This document shows, piece by piece, positions 21,701-34,015 of a stretch of 64,000 bases of DNA. The notes beneath the pieces are model-generated. The model was not told where the DNA came from, did not search any database, and saw only the letters and a program-made list of their open reading frames with translations. This stretch comes from Apiotrichum sp. Y4204 (lineage: Eukaryota > Basidiomycota > Tremellomycetes > Trichosporonales > Trichosporonaceae), in assembly GCA_025531455.1 (NCBI GenBank), contig JAMYHL010000038.1, forward strand, positions 186,001 to 250,000. The letters are read 5' to 3'. The translations under genes were made by a program, and so were the position numbers. Every line of letters begins with the position of its first letter. Within the stretch, counting starts at the first letter, position 1.

Positions 21701-24093
21701 ACGTCGCTTTCCTCAACCTCACTTCCAGTGATGAGACTCTCCGACTTGGAGCGTACAACCTTGTCAGCGAGCTCTGTCAGTTCTTCAAGTATGAGCTTTC
21801 TCCTTCGGTTGTGAAGGTGTCAAGTGAGTGGCAACTTAAGGGGCATTTGCTAATGGCAGCTGGACTCCTCATTCCAAGCAACTCGCTCTCATTTGTGTAC
21901 AAGCTGAGCAAGACTCTTGCTACTTCGGCGCCGAACCTTACCCTCGAGTTCCTGAAGGAGTGGACCATTGGGTTCAACAAGGCGGACATTCCCCAGAAGT
22001 CGGCCTGCTTACACTACATTGCGCCTTGGCTGGGCAACCTCGACATGTTTGCCAAGCCGACCCGCGATGATGGTGTCGAGAGCATCAAGCTTGTCGCCGA
22101 GATTGTGCGCAGTCTCATCTCTCTGACAGTTACGGAAAAGCATCGCCTTGGGCTCTCGATCCAGGAGCATGTGTGGAGCGTCATTGGCTCTTCCCACGAG
22201 GCGTTGGTCGACCTCGCGGTCACCGAGCTGCTCAACACTGCCGTCAACTCAGGTCCAGGATCGGAGAAGGCTGAGACTGTTGCGGACATTCTTGTGTCAC
22301 TGAGCTCTACCGCTGTGCGCGGCAAGGTCATTTCCCGTCTGCGCAAGACCATTGGCCAGACATATGTCAAGCCGTCTGCCAGCCTCACTGAGAGCGGATC
22401 GTGGAACGAGATTTGCACGTTGGCGCGCCTGTACTTGGCGCTGGCTTTCAACCCGCAGTCGCAAATCGACAACCAGCTCTTCCTTGCTGAGCTCTGCCAC
22501 TCAATCACCCTCTTGGTCGGCATCGGCCCGGTCCTGATGCGCCAGACCGTCTACGGACTGGTCATGAACGTTCTCCAGGCACTCGGCACGCATACGGCTT
22601 CGGGTGATATGGACTCGACCACACTCCAGCATCTCCTTCACAAGCTTCAGTCATCAGAGATGATCGCGGCCTTTGGCCTTACCCAGAGCCAGGGCAGCCT
22701 CGAGCTTTCGGGCCTTCCTCAATGGGACCAGACAGGCGTGGCGCATCTCGACTCCCTTGAGATGGTGATAAAGTTTCTCGGCGATGTCTTGTCGTCTGGA
22801 GCAGTCTCAACCGACTGTTCTAACCAGTGGCGCGCTCGTTGGATGGGTTTGGTGGCTGCTACCTGTTTCCAGTCCAACCCAGCCACTCAACCTCAGGCGT
22901 TTACGGCTCTCGGCTACCTCGCAGCCGATGAGATGGACGACGACCTTGTGTACCAGATTCTGATTTCGCTCAGCAACACGCTGATGCACTTCCAAGAATC
23001 GGACACGGTTCTAATCGTTAGTATGCTTCGTTGCCTGGCCCGTGTCATCCCCGGTCTTGTGCCCGATAGCCGCTACGCACCTGCGCTGTTTTGGCTCGCC
23101 GTGGCTGTCCTTCAGCTCTCCTACATCCCCTTGTTCGCGCCTGCGCTCGACCTCCTTCTCACAACCCTTCGCCACCTTGACTCGATAAGGTACTTTGCCA
23201 ATGGCCTGTTTGGTAACCTCCTCGAGACGCGCAAGAATGTTGGGGATTCTGCTCGTAAGCTCGACCAACTCTGTGGTATCAACTTCGACACAAACGCATG
23301 CTTCTCCCTGGTGGCTATTCTGTACAAGGGTGTGCGCCACCCGAACACCCGCAAACTCACCATTGCCACTCTCACCGAATTGCTGAGGCTGTCAGCACAG
23401 GCGCCGCGTGAGCCATCCGACGACGAACCACTCATTGGTGCCATGAGCGTGGCATTCTTCACTCCACTTCTTCCTATCACTTCCTCCAACACCGCCGATC
23501 TCAAGCAATTGTTCTCAGCGGCTGGTGTCGAGGTGGCCGACGAAGCGCTCAAGGACCTCTCGACATTATCAATCTTCCCACTTCTCAACATTCCTGACAA
23601 CTCGACGGCGTTGTTGCTCATCACCCTCGTCGTTACCATTCTCGGCCAGGCGAGCAGTGACACGGAGAAGCTCGTGCTCTACCGTCTCCTTGCAGAGGCT
23701 AGCCAAGAGACGCCAGAGGTCGTAGCCATGGCGTGAGTCAATTTGCTTCCGAATCGAACTGACATCAGATACGATCAACTCATTCCCCGCATGACCTCTG
23801 TGCTGAACACGACTTCGTCCACCACGATCCTGGCTGCTGTAACGCAGATCTTTGAACGGGCCATGGTGGACTCTACATACTCGTTCCCGACGAACGACAC
23901 CGCGTCACTACACAAGAAGAGCAGCTTTGCCAGCGGTGCCCCCAACAGCAATGGCCCCAGTGCCCGCGAACAGGTCCTCGAGGACCTTGGCATGAGGGGG
24001 CTGACAGAAATGTCGTTCACGGCTGTCAAGATTGACCGACTCTCGAGCATGGCCAAATGGGTCGCTGCCCTGATCGAGTCGCTGACAATGTAA
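15775..24093 (+). CDS. IRA1: RasGAP of the IRA/neurofibromin family
   Basis: Ira/NF1 proteins switch off Ras by stimulating its GTPase and so restrain cAMP signalling. The ATG at 15775 opens a 71-codon exon that joins at 16118 to KLPCNSG, a conserved N-terminal motif of fungal Ira proteins. The main body runs to 21550, then exons from about 21592 and 23769, ending at TAA 24091-24093. Total length is near 2,700 residues, usual for the family. The GAP domain lies at nt 19,900-20,520: ELFRANSITTRLL holds the arginine finger (codon at 19943), and VGSFVFLRFFCPAIVAPEG is the FLR motif. The Sec14-like module follows (FYFIIARVALVDYDLLAYHVFSVLD, nt about 20,900), then a PH-like part. There are five introns; the one at 16265-16318 is 54 nt and contains no stop. 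The C-terminal 800 residues are helical repeats. Confidence 0.95.
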
Positions 24094-24405
24094 CGACCAG
24101 ACACACGAACGCCCACCATCATATTTCTCTTGCGATACCCAGGACCACATACGCTTTATAATGAGTTGGACTAGGTGCTATAGCCTAGCAGCTCTCAGCC
24201 TTTACCCCGGTTGAATTTCGGTATTCCCCGTTCGTACACCTTGCCCCTGCCTCTCACGAGCTACTCTGCACGTCCATATCACTTGTAGTTCCCACCACTC
24301 GGCTGTTGGCCACGCTGCGCTGGCCGCGACGTGCTTCTTGAGATATCTCTTGCATGCATCAGTTTGGAACCAAAGGATTGAGAGCAGATATAGCATCAGT
24401 CTAGT
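24094..24405. other. Convergent 3' region between RasGAP and GPI17
   Basis: About 310 bases of shared 3' flank between two genes facing each other. TTTATAATG at about 24155 could be a 3'-end signal. No other feature is recognised. Confidence 0.35.
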
Positions 24406-26526
24406 CTATTTTACCTCCACAGCAGTCGATACGCCTGTGGACTCTGTTGGTTGGGCCTCAGCCGGTTCGTCCTTCTTCGACTTGGGCTTTGCGGCGGCGG
24501 CACGTCTTCGCTTCTTCCACGTAATTATCTCACGCAGGAATGCTACACACATGGAGATACCGATGGGCGCAAAGAGCGGCGTGTACACTGCGAACTTGTG
24601 CTCGTCGGGCTGGCATGTCAGTATGGGGAGACCTGGCGACTCCTAGGGGCAGTAGACTCACGAAATAAAGCAAGCCCATCATCGAGGGGTCGAAGAAGGC
24701 CTCGTTAGCAAGAGCAACCGCATCACGCGAGAGGATGAACGCCGAGAGCGGACCCTTCTGCTTCGCCGCAGCAGGAAGCTGCCGTCAGTATAAGCAGCTC
24801 TGCGTTAACGTAGTACTCACGCCCTCGAGACGGCGCACCGCGCCGAGAACCTTGTCGCGCACGCCCGTTCCGACCTTCATCTCCTTGATCTTGTCGACGA
24901 GGCGCACGATGCCCGCGAGCGTCGTGCGGCCCTCGGCGGTATTTTCGGCGAGACGCTGGCGGAGGATCGTGTCGAGCTGGAAAGGGCTGAGCGGGTCGGC
25001 GAGGCCGCGAGAACCGCGCCCCGCGGCGTGGTCGCTGCGGACCTTGGCGGGGATCGGGATGAGCGCAAGGAGGTCATACAGATGCCGCACGAACTGCTCA
25101 AAGGGCGCGACGAGAGCTGGCGCAGAGAGGTGGAAGCCGCCGTCGGGCTGCGGCGGGTTGAGGAGGATGACGCTTCCCTTCTGCGGGACGAGGAACGCGG
25201 TAGATTCTGGGGTCAGATCTGAGCGTTACGTGGATGCGTCGACTCAGAAAACATCCACTCTCCTATAGACTTACGGTTCGCGCTGAGGTGCATTGGGCGG
25301 TGTGCCGCGCGGGGCACGAAGAGAAGGAACTTGAGGACGGGGTTGTTTGTGGATGCCGAGTCGAGGCTCCAGCGCTCCGAGACGAAGATCTGCATGCGGT
25401 CCTCGTCAATGATCCAGCGCCCGTCCTCCTGCGCCGGCTCAAACGTCAAGGGCGCGTGGTAGAGAACCTGGCTCTCGATGGTAAAGTTGAACACGGGCGC
25501 CAGCGGTTCCAGGTGAGGAAGGACATGGTCTGGTGTGAGTATAGCCCCAAAGAGCTGGGTATCGGGTACGTTTGTTCACAGGCACCTCAAACTCACCTTT
25601 GATGGCCTCCTCTATGTCCCAACCTGCCACGAAGCTGCCGTCTCCACTGTCCTCGTTGAGTACCACAAAACTGAGCGTGATATTCGGCGAGTACGCGAGC
25701 GCCCGGTTGGTGATCTCCGGAATGTACTCGGGCAGAACCAAGCTAATACCATTGACAAGGGCAATCTTGGTGTGTACTGAGCCAAGTAAGTACAGGAATT
25801 GCTGATGAGCTCGGCCCTTAATATCCATTTCCCCACTTACGCTTCAGATTGCGGTCCTTGACGTGCTCGGGGTGAATGGGGATCATGAGTGTGCCGCGCG
25901 GCAAGTCTCCGTCGTCCGTGGCCTTGAAGTACGGCTCGAGGGGGAACGAAGTGTTGGCCGTCATATCGTAATGCAAGTGGGCTCGCAGCGGTGCCTTTGC
26001 TGTTGGGTCAGTTGACAGTCCACCGGATGTGAGCCACCCCCTGTCATCCGCGACTTACGCTCATTCACGACAAGCTCCCATCTACGCGCGCCGCGGGTCT
26101 CGATAGGGTTGCGCTTCACCAGCCCGTCAATGCCCTTGTGCACGTCTTTGATCACGCCCTCGAGCTTCACGGACGTAGGGTACGTCGCCTTGCCCGGCGG
26201 CGGCGCCGCGAAGACGTCGTCGTCGGCGGTCAGCCAGATCTTGGTGAGGATGTCGGGCGTCTGCAGTGAGCATAAGCAGCCTAATATCCACCATGAAATA
26301 TACCCACCTGCGCATGCTCCAGCGCCGCGATGCGCTCTTTTGGCAGCGGAAGGCGCTCGATGCTCGTCGTGAAGAACCACCATGGAAGGCACATGAGGAC
26401 GAATAGCGGGAAGCAGATCGTGATGAGGAAGCGGCGCCGGCTTGGCGTGTTCACCGCGCGCAGGATCGCGTCCGCGTCGATCCCCGCGCGCCGCTTGCGC
26501 CGCGGAGCGTCCCTTGTTGTGGGCAT
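24406..26526 (-). CDS. GPI17: GPI transamidase subunit PIG-S/Gpi17
   Basis: PIG-S/Gpi17 is a subunit of the ER GPI transamidase complex, which attaches GPI anchors to secreted proteins. The start at 26526 gives a basic N-terminus (MPTTRDAPRRKRRAG), then the first membrane helix FLITICFPLFVLMCLPWWFFTTS and the PIG-S signature ERLPLPKERIAALE. The large lumenal domain includes LSFVVLNEDSGDGSFVAGWDIEEAI and a β-rich centre (SQVLYHAPLTFEP). It ends with PDEHKFAVYTPLFAPIGISMCVAFLREI, the second membrane helix, followed by a short Lys/Arg-rich cytosolic tail. This two-helix topology with a big lumenal loop is typical. There are roughly seven short introns. The product is about 560 residues. Confidence 0.93.
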
Positions 26527-26823
26527 GAGGGAGTGTGATGGTCGGAGATCAAAGGATAGTGTTGTTGGGAGTCGAAGATGTCATTCAGAGGTGACGTTCG
26601 GTCATCGCCTCCACCTGTTCTTGCCATCGTGCATCGTGGTCAACAAAAAACCACGTGCGGGCCATGTTTTGGAAGTGGCTGTCGTCCGATCGTCCATGAT
26701 CGTCCAACATTTACTCCCTAACCGTTCGACCCTCTTCTTTCGCCCAATGCAACACTACGTATTCGTGATTCTCTGTTCTACACATGGAACTTGTCCGCTA
26801 TGCATGGACACTATGATACAACA

Positions 26824-27996
26824 CTACTTGCGGCGCGTACTCCGCCCGCTGGGCGCCTCCTCAGTCTTGCGTTTCGTGGCCTCCTTGACCTCGCCGTCCT
26901 CCGACTCGCCGACCTCACCATCCTCGAGGCCTCCGGGACGAACATTGCGGAGATTGCTGGGGCGTGGGGGCAAGGACGCCGGCCCACCACGTGCATAGCG
27001 CCCAGCATTGTTAGAGGAATTGCTCCGCGTCGGGCGCGAGGGGTACGCGGATGCCGCGGGCGTGGATGATCGCTGCCCGGATGGCGGGGCGGGAGTGGCC
27101 GCGCGCGATGCCGGTGCTGATGCGGGCGCGCGCGTCGTAGGCTGGAAAGGAAGCGTCGTTGCACTCAGCTTTGTGGATGACGGCGCTGACGTAGCAGGAG
27201 CTGCTGGCGGGTCGACCTCCATCGGCTCCGGCGACGCGCCAGACGGCAGCTTGAGCGCACGGCACTCGTCCACAAGAGCCACAATCTTCGTAAATGTCTC
27301 ACTCCGCGCCTCAGCCACAGCAAGAACCTCCTCGTACGCGGTCTTGTGTTCCACGATCGAGGCCTCAATGGAGGTGATCTGCCTGTCAAGTTAGCGTGGC
27401 AGCTTCAAATCAAGACGTCAGCTCCACTCACTCCTCCAGCTCCTTACGCGTCTTGCCCCTTGCAAGAATCTTCTTTGCCACCTCATCGCACTTGACGCGG
27501 TGGTCCCGCTCCGCGAGGCGCTTGACGAGAAGCGCCTTCTCCTCCGCAATCGTCTGTTTGAGGGCCTCGGTACGCGCGACTGCCATCAGCTTTATCAGCG
27601 ATTATTGAGCTTACCAGTCTCCTCCGCTTTGCGGCGGTAGCTCTCGCGCTGGCGCTCAAGATTCCCTACGGACGCAAGCATGCGCTCCACGCCAAGTTTC
27701 CACTTTTCCACCTCGAGGCGCGCAAGCTCCGTCTCCGCCGCCACCGCGTCCGCATCTGGCTCCTGCCCGTCGGCCAGAGGGGCGGGGTGCGCAAGCCGAT
27801 TCAGTCGACGGATGACCGGACGCAACTCGCGGTCGTTGTGCGCCAGGCGGTACCGGTTGAGGGCATCTGAGTGTTAGATCATTGTCAAACAGGACGATGG
27901 GTTGACATGGCAGCTAGACCGGGAGTGGGCAGCTATGCCTCTGGCACGCATCACCCACCTGCTGAGAAAGGCGCAGAGGCACCTGCTGTTGCCATG
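26824..27996 (-). CDS. THO complex subunit THOC7-like
   Basis: THO couples transcription to mRNA export; THOC7 (Mft1 in yeast) is a small coiled-coil subunit. The start at 27996 gives MATAGASAPFSA, and a phase-1 intron (GTGGGT donor) leads to DALNRYRLAHNDRELRPVIRRLNRLAH. Then come long heptad-rich helices (ELARLEVEKWKLGVERMLASVGNLERQRESYR), ALLVKRLAERDHRVKCDEVAKKIL and ELEEQITSIEASIVEHKTAYEEVL, which resemble the THOC7 coiled-coil. The C-terminus is a disordered Ser/Pro/Ala-rich tail with RGG-like and acidic spots, ending RSTRRK. The product is about 340 residues, longer than metazoan THOC7 (about 200) because of this tail. The family call rests on the coiled-coil pattern and is moderately sure. 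Confidence 0.7.
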
Positions 27997-28354
27997 ATGG
28001 ACGGGGTGTTTTGATGGTATGGGTGGTGATGGAATGGGTTAAGACAAGGAGCGGGCGAACAATCAAAACGAACGGCCGGCGGTGTCCTTCACCCAGCATC
28101 ACAATCATCTCTCCGCCAGGCCCGCCAACAAGCCGCCACAGTTTGGTCCCGCCACAGGTCTGTCAGTGGCAACGCCACTCTCGTCTTACAACAAGCCGCA
28201 GCTGACGCGCAAGCCATCTCATGCACTTCCAAGATATCTGCAGTTCACTCTGCTTCCTCGAGTTGCGATGCATAGACACCCAAAAACGAGCTAGGATAAT
28301 AAAAGCACTTTGTTGCAGTGTGTGAAAGTGAAAGCTTCTGGCAAACATTACATA
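27997..28354. other. Upstream region of the THOC7-like gene
   Basis: About 360 bases between the THOC7-like start and the tRNA-Met gene. It likely holds the THOC7 promoter on the minus strand. No gene is seen. Confidence 0.35.
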
Positions 28355-28433
28355 ATCGCTATGGCCTAGTGGGACGGCGCCAGGCTCATATTATGACACC
28401 TGGAGATCGCAGGATCGAAACCTGCTGGCGATA
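28355..28433 (+). tRNA. tRNA-Met(CAU), initiator-like, with a 7-nt intron
   Basis: The acceptor arms ATCGCTA and TGGCGAT pair with one G-T wobble, giving an A1:U72 end pair. The anticodon stem is CCAGG/CCTGG around a 14-nt loop starting CTCATA, so the anticodon is CAU and about 7 nt are intron. The T arm is GCAGG-ATCGAAA-CCTGC: A54 and A60 replace the usual T54 and pyrimidine 60. A1:U72 with A54 and A60 are hallmarks of eukaryotic initiator tRNA. Against this, the anticodon stem has A29-G30-G31 rather than the three G-C pairs of most initiators. The discriminator base is A. Confidence 0.75.
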
Positions 28434-29110
28434 TAACATTTTTGTTTTTGGCTAGCACCTGGCCCGAACCAAAGTGCGGCCGTTGGCCGTTGCGGACGTG
28501 CCCTTCACGCGTGGATGAACATATGCTACCTCACTACCTCTGGAATGCTCGCAGTAACTGCTTTACACTCGTGTGAAACACCCTGTGTTCTAGGTCAGTG
28601 GTTGGGGTTGTTGAACGTGCTGTCCAACGGAGAACCAACAGTGTGATGGAAGACGGCTCAATCGTGTCGAACCGACCTTATCATGTGTAAGCCTCACCAC
28701 GGTCACAATCAAGTGAGCTAGTACGCGGAAGACGTGTATTGAGAAGTCCGGATACGGTCGATGAATGGATGTTAGTGTGCTAATTTGTTGACACGGGTTG
28801 GTTGTGGACAGACCTCCACCGGCTAGCCTGGCTAGCCTGGCTTGTGCCTGGCGATGACGCTGACTGCCACTGTGTACTGTGGCTGTCCGCCACCCAAGGT
28901 GGGTGTCGTCTCGTGTCTCACTCGGTGCACCGCACCACAGCGCCGCACACCACACCGCGCACCATCTTCGTCATTGCCATCGCCAACTCCGTCATCACCT
29001 CCTCTCGCGCGATCGCTGCTCCGTTTCTTTGAAACTATTCTATTTCTTTTCTCTCAGCGCAATCCGTTGCTGTACATCACAGCGGGCCGCCGTCCCGAAC
29101 CCCCGCCACC
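28434..29110. other. Upstream region of ARL8
   Basis: About 680 bases between the tRNA-Met gene and the ARL8 start. The last 150 bases are C/T-rich and end in CCGCCACC just before the ATG, a good start context. No separate gene is supported. Confidence 0.4.
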
Positions 29111-30335
29111 ATGTCCATCTTCACCGCGTTCTTCGACTGGCTCCGGTCGTTATTCTTCGCCAAGCATCTCGAGGTCACGATTGTGGGGCTGCAAGCGAGT
29201 GGCAAGACGTCGTGAGTAGGATGCGGAAACCGTAGAACTTGGGCTGACGTGGTACATCGATGACCACACTCGTCCTGGCTCGATCGCGATTCTTCCATCC
29301 ATATTTACCCGCGCGCGCGATTGCATCATCGTCGATCACGACCGCCTGTGCACGACGCGACACTCTCCACCTCGCTTTTGGGGATCCAGCCTTGTCAACG
29401 TCCTTGGGTCCGGACAATGGTCCGAGGAGGTCGTACCCACCGTGTCGTTTAATCTTCGACAGGTGCGGAAGGGCAATGTGACGATGAAGATTTGGGACGT
29501 TGCTGTGAGTTTTGAGTCTGAGTCTGAAGTGGTCGCGAGGGAGAAGTCTACAAAGTCAGGTGCATACTGGACCGGAGAACTCGACGCGTCAGCGCGAGCC
29601 AACCTGGTGCGGCCTGATGTTTGATAAGAATCCCTTGTGGATCGGCGTCCTATGTTGAATCGCTCGATTCATCGGCCGAGACAGCTCCATATCCTGCACC
29701 TCTTTCAATGATCCGCACTACATGATGTTGCATCATTGACACGCAGGGCCAACCGAAGTTTCGAGGCATGTGGGACCGGTACTGCCGTGGAGCGAATGCG
29801 ATCGTGTAAGTCCCACGCAGTTCCACATTGGAATGGTGCTAATTTTCAGCTACGTTGTCGATGCAGCAGATGTGGGTAGCGAGCGCAAATGCCATGTTAT
29901 TTGAGACACCATTGCGTCTCAGAAGGAACTCGTCGGACTCTAACGCCAGACGAAATCTCTCCCGACAGCCACGTCGGAATTACACGCGCTCCTTGCACTC
30001 CCAGGACTGGCCGGCGTGCCGCTGCTTGTCCTCGCGAACAAGAATGATCTCGATGGGGCGCTCAGCGTTGACGATATGATCCGTGACATGCGTCTTGCCG
30101 AGATTGGCGGACGGGTCGTTTCGGTGAGTGACGTTTGTCGGAAGAGAGAAGGCACTCCCGACACCGAAGCCCATGGGCAGGAAGTCCGAATGCTGGTGGA
30201 ATCTTTATCTTGATTGTGTCCGATTAATTAGGAATGCAAGTGCGAGTCGCTAACACCTAGTGCTATTCGACCAGTAACAAGACGAAACATAATCTCGACA
30301 TCGTCCTCGAGTGGCTCACGCAGAGGGCGCAGTAG
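29111..30335 (+). CDS. ARL8: ARL8-type small GTPase
   Basis: Arl8 is an Arf-like GTPase of lysosomes/vacuoles that links them to kinesin transport and tethering factors. The start at 29111 gives [22 protein letters not shown], an amphipathic N-terminus like Arl8. The P-loop is GLQASGKTS, split by an intron after ACG TC. Then [21 protein letters not shown] carries the switch I threonine, [19 protein letters not shown] is G3/switch II, VVDAAD follows, and NKND is G4. The last exon gives [19 protein letters not shown], the SCK-like G5 region of Arl8. There are six exons; the intron after VVDAAD starts GTGGGT at about 29870 and has a CTAAC branch. The product is about 185 residues, the normal size. 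Exon order matches human ARL8 throughout; the FRGMW...RYCRG motif separates it from other Arls. Confidence 0.93.
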
Positions 30336-32488
30336 CGTGCCGCCCTAGTCAACATTGTATCTGGCGCGAGCCTCGCTTGCAGATAGCACCCCGATCGCGT
30401 TTACGATCGCGTTGATGCTCGCTTGAGACGGAGCTTGTGGAAAGCGCGCGCATTCTACGCATACCACCACAGATTTTACCACAGTTGTAACAACAGTGTG
30501 TTTCTATTCATGATTCATGCCACCGACTGGCTGCCTGGGGTACGGGATTCCAAGCGAGAATCACGGAGGATTTTCGATGTTGTGGCCGAAGTGTCCAAAC
30601 AGCGGAGTTCATTTCAGGGTGGTAACGTTCTGGACGGCGACTGGCCGCGACCACTCGGCTGTCTCAGACATCCGTACAACCCGACGCTCACCATATCATC
30701 ATGCGACTGACATCGGCCTCACGTCACTGTCCTCTGCGGCCTGCGGCTTTCTGGCCTTCGATCAGCGCCATGTGCCGAAAGCGGACGCTCCGAGCTTCAT
30801 ACGCTTTGACTGATGCGCCGCTGCAATTACTGATGTGTCATTGGAAGAAGCGGTGCACAGCGCTTCTCAGAGTGCGCCCTCATGCGCCCCACTAATCCGC
30901 CGATGAGGAATGGCCGGTGGCCGACGGGGCGCAGGCGCATTAATCTAGCATCCAGCCGTTGGCGCGATGGCTATGATAACTTGTTTCCATGCTGGGCGGG
31001 CGTCCGTCAGGCGTCAGTGTGCAAAGTCTCTGATCTTTGACAATCACCCGAGGGTCGTGACAAACTCCCAGCTCACATGCTCACCGCGATCGTACTTGCT
31101 TGTGCGCATTCCGCTCGCGAATCGCGGATCAATGGATCGTGGAGATGGTGGACCATGGGTCATGGTGAGGAAAGCGGACGTTGTGGAGACAGCGGAGCTC
31201 TCACTCCGCTGATACGCACGACAATGACGCGCAGACGATGCGCAGGCGGCCAGCACGGAGGCGTCCAGGCGACAGCCCGGATCGGACATGCAGAACAGCG
31301 AGAATAGCAACAACAACAACCGTGACATGGTGGCGGTGGTTAGTGGATCAATGTTAGTCGTTACCAGCCTGATTTTGGGCAGATCGCAACGATCAGAACT
31401 GCACCCATACCGGGGCCAAGCCGTCTTAGGCATTGGGCACCGTCGTCGACGACGAGAGGACCTGCTTCCAGTTCCAGATCCAGACGAGTCGGGATGAGCG
31501 GGTGAATCAACCAAGCACGCCCATCTGCTTATCTCTCGCGAGCTGTATTGGCATTTAACTCAAGACGCGACATTGACGCTTGACTCGAAACCCCTCATTC
31601 CACACGATCGTAGTCTCTCGTCTTGCCGCCCGCGCCCTTGACGTCGTTTGCAGAATGCCCAGTAGGCGCCCGTTCTTGGGCTTATCGTCCAGTCCTCGGC
31701 CTAATCCCGTGGACGTGTGGCCTTGGATAGGAGTCACTCTGCTTTCCGTCGTGCGGAGCACCGCGAGATACTGACCGGCAGGCCAGCATGACCGGCTCAC
31801 AGAATTCAGAGTCCCAGACAGGCTCAAGCGCGCAATCGTAAGCGTCCAGCTGCGCCCATCTCGATCCCCGTCAAAGCTCCGGCCGTTCGGCAGTTCCCGC
31901 CGCGATTCCGCGAGCTCCGTCTGCTGTGCAGTCGTTGCGGATCTCGCTAGCCGATCACCGCGGTTCATGACAGCTCATTCCGTCACCTCCCCCGGCCAGC
32001 TGCGAGGCCTGTGAGGATCGTGAGGAGCGTGAGTGTGCCTGTTTGACTGCATAACATATAACGACGAGGAGATGAGGGGCATGAAGGGAGGGACACGGTC
32101 GACAAGACAGATGGGTGTGTTCACAGACGACCAGACGAGCGGATCGGCTCTGCGCCCTCTCGGGGATCCGAGAAGCACCCAGTTCTCCTCTCTTCCTCTC
32201 TGCTCTCCCTCTCTGCTCCTCATCCCGGGCTTTATCACACCTTTACACACTGCCTGCCAGCTATCTCCGGTCTCTGCTGCATGCACCGTCGCGAGCGCAC
32301 ATCGTATAAGTTTTGCAGCTCAGGACTCTCTCGCCTGCTCTCCTGCTCCTCTTCAATTTTTGCCTTCATTGACCTCAGCAATCAAAACCGCGCAGCTGCA
32401 CTGACAACAAAAACCATCTCCCACCAGAAAACGACAGCGAGAACCCTCGTCGCTACCTTCCCTATCTGCCTAAATTCCCCTACGAAGA
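30336..32488. other. 2.15-kb intergenic interval
   Basis: No gene here can be supported. Minus-strand frames at 31044-31514 and 31555-31968 are 137-156 codons long without a recognised domain. The last 400 bases (about 32100-32488) are C/T-rich with a TATAAG at about 32306 and look like the leader of the next gene. Confidence 0.4.
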
Positions 32489-34015
32489 ATGACCACTTCT
32501 CCCCACGAGCTCGCCGGCCTCATCTCTTCTCCGTCTCCTCATCCTCCCCATTCACGCCACTCGCCTCGCAACCGCGACCGCAAGCTCGGCGAACCCAAAA
32601 ACACGAGCAAGGAAGGCATGCGTGGTGAACCGCCGCTGCCTTCGATCCACACGCTCAGCCTAGAACGCCTCGCAGCCGCCTCCGCCAGCTCCGAGAGGCT
32701 CCCGCCGATCAAGTGAGCTGCCGACGAACTAAGATGAGAATAAGGAAGAGACTGACTGACTATCAGTAGACCAGGCACCACACCTCCTTCGCTGCCACAG
32801 ACGCCGACGACGGCTACGACGGTTACGGCCCCCCATCACGGGCACGGCTCCGAGGTCGGCCCCGGCACAGTCATGTGCGTCTGTCGCGTTATGGTGCCCA
32901 CACTCGTGTCGGACCTCGTGCACAAATGCCCCGTTCATACCCGGGGCGAATGGAATCCCTCGGTGTCTCCGCACTCTTTCCATCCTCCGCTCCCTCCGAA
33001 CAGCTATCCACCTCCTGCTCGCCGGTTTGGTGTGGGAAACAGTCCTGTGAGCGCGCATCCCATGGATCCCATGGCTCCCTCTCCGCACATCCCATCGACG
33101 CCCGACACGCGCGACACTCGTCACGGCGACGACTATTTCAACGCCCAATCAGCATCTCACGCGCGGTTCGCCTCGGGGCCCTCGTTTTCCGACTCGCGAC
33201 CCCGTTCCCAATCTGGCCAGGCGTCGCGCCTCACTGAAGCCCAGAAACACCACCCCATTTCTCAGCATGCTCAGCAGCCACACCATCCCATGTCCTTCAC
33301 GCCACGCACGTCGCCCTGCCCGCCGTATCCACCTTCGCCAAGCCTTCGGCAATGGGCAACGTTCGTCGAGCACCATGAGCGCGTTCCATCCACTTCTGTC
33401 TCCACAACGCCGTCGGAACGCGCGCCACGTCCCCCGCCCCTGCGCATCACCCGGTCCGCGGCGTCCCTGCCGATGAAGAAGACGCGCGAGAAAGGCAATC
33501 CTCGCGTGCGTTCCCCATCAGTCACCGTGCGCGGGCACGCAACGTCGTCGCGTATCGCTTCCGCCTCGCAATATGGGCACACTTCGATCGATTCGCACGG
33601 GCACGCACGCCCACCCCTCACCGCCACCATCCCCGCGTCAGCGGGCACATTCCACGCCGCCGCCTTGACGTCCACCTCCGCGTCGTCACCTCTCCGCACT
33701 AAGCCGTACGCACGCCCCGAACGTGCCCAGGCCCGGCGCGTGGGCAGCGAGCCCTCCCTCCAGCGCCCGCCCGTGTTTACCAGCGACTCATTTGGTTCAA
33801 CCTCGTCCTTCTCCGCCCAATCCCAGGCTTCCCAGACGTCCCAAGCCTCACAGGCACCGCAGTCGCCCGCCTCGTCGTCGTCCTCGTTTCCTCACTCGCC
33901 TCACCGCACAACTCTCGCGCCCCTCACCGCATGCCAGTCGCCAAAGGGGATACACCCCGCCCTCCCCTCACCATCTTCAGTCACCCCGGCCCTCACCAAT
34001 CTCCTCAATCCGTAG
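32489..34015 (+). CDS. Hypothetical disordered Pro/Ser/His-rich protein
   Basis: I do not recognise this gene. The start at 32489 gives MTTSPHELAGLISSPSPHPPHS. A 55-60-nt intron (GTGAGC donor, acceptor TATCAG before about 32767) joins ERLPPIN to RPGTTPPSLPQTP in frame. The protein is about 490 residues and almost wholly low-complexity: rich in Ser, Pro, His, Thr and Arg, with basic patches (PMKKTREKGNPRVRSP) and a Gln/Ser run (SAQSQASQTSQASQAPQSP). Two short hydrophobic motifs, LPSIHTLSLERL and RLPPIN, stand out in the first exon and may be docking motifs. A small cysteine pair (CVCRVMVPTLVSDLVHKCP) lies near residue 125. The composition would suit a regulator or scaffold, but nothing shows a function. 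Reading-frame length and clean splicing argue it is real. Confidence 0.6.

Noticed and set aside
31044..31514. Minus-strand frame with a hydrophobic segment (MSRLLLLLFSLFCMS)
   Set aside because: A chance signal-like stretch; the rest is Arg/Ser-rich without a domain and no splice partners are evident.
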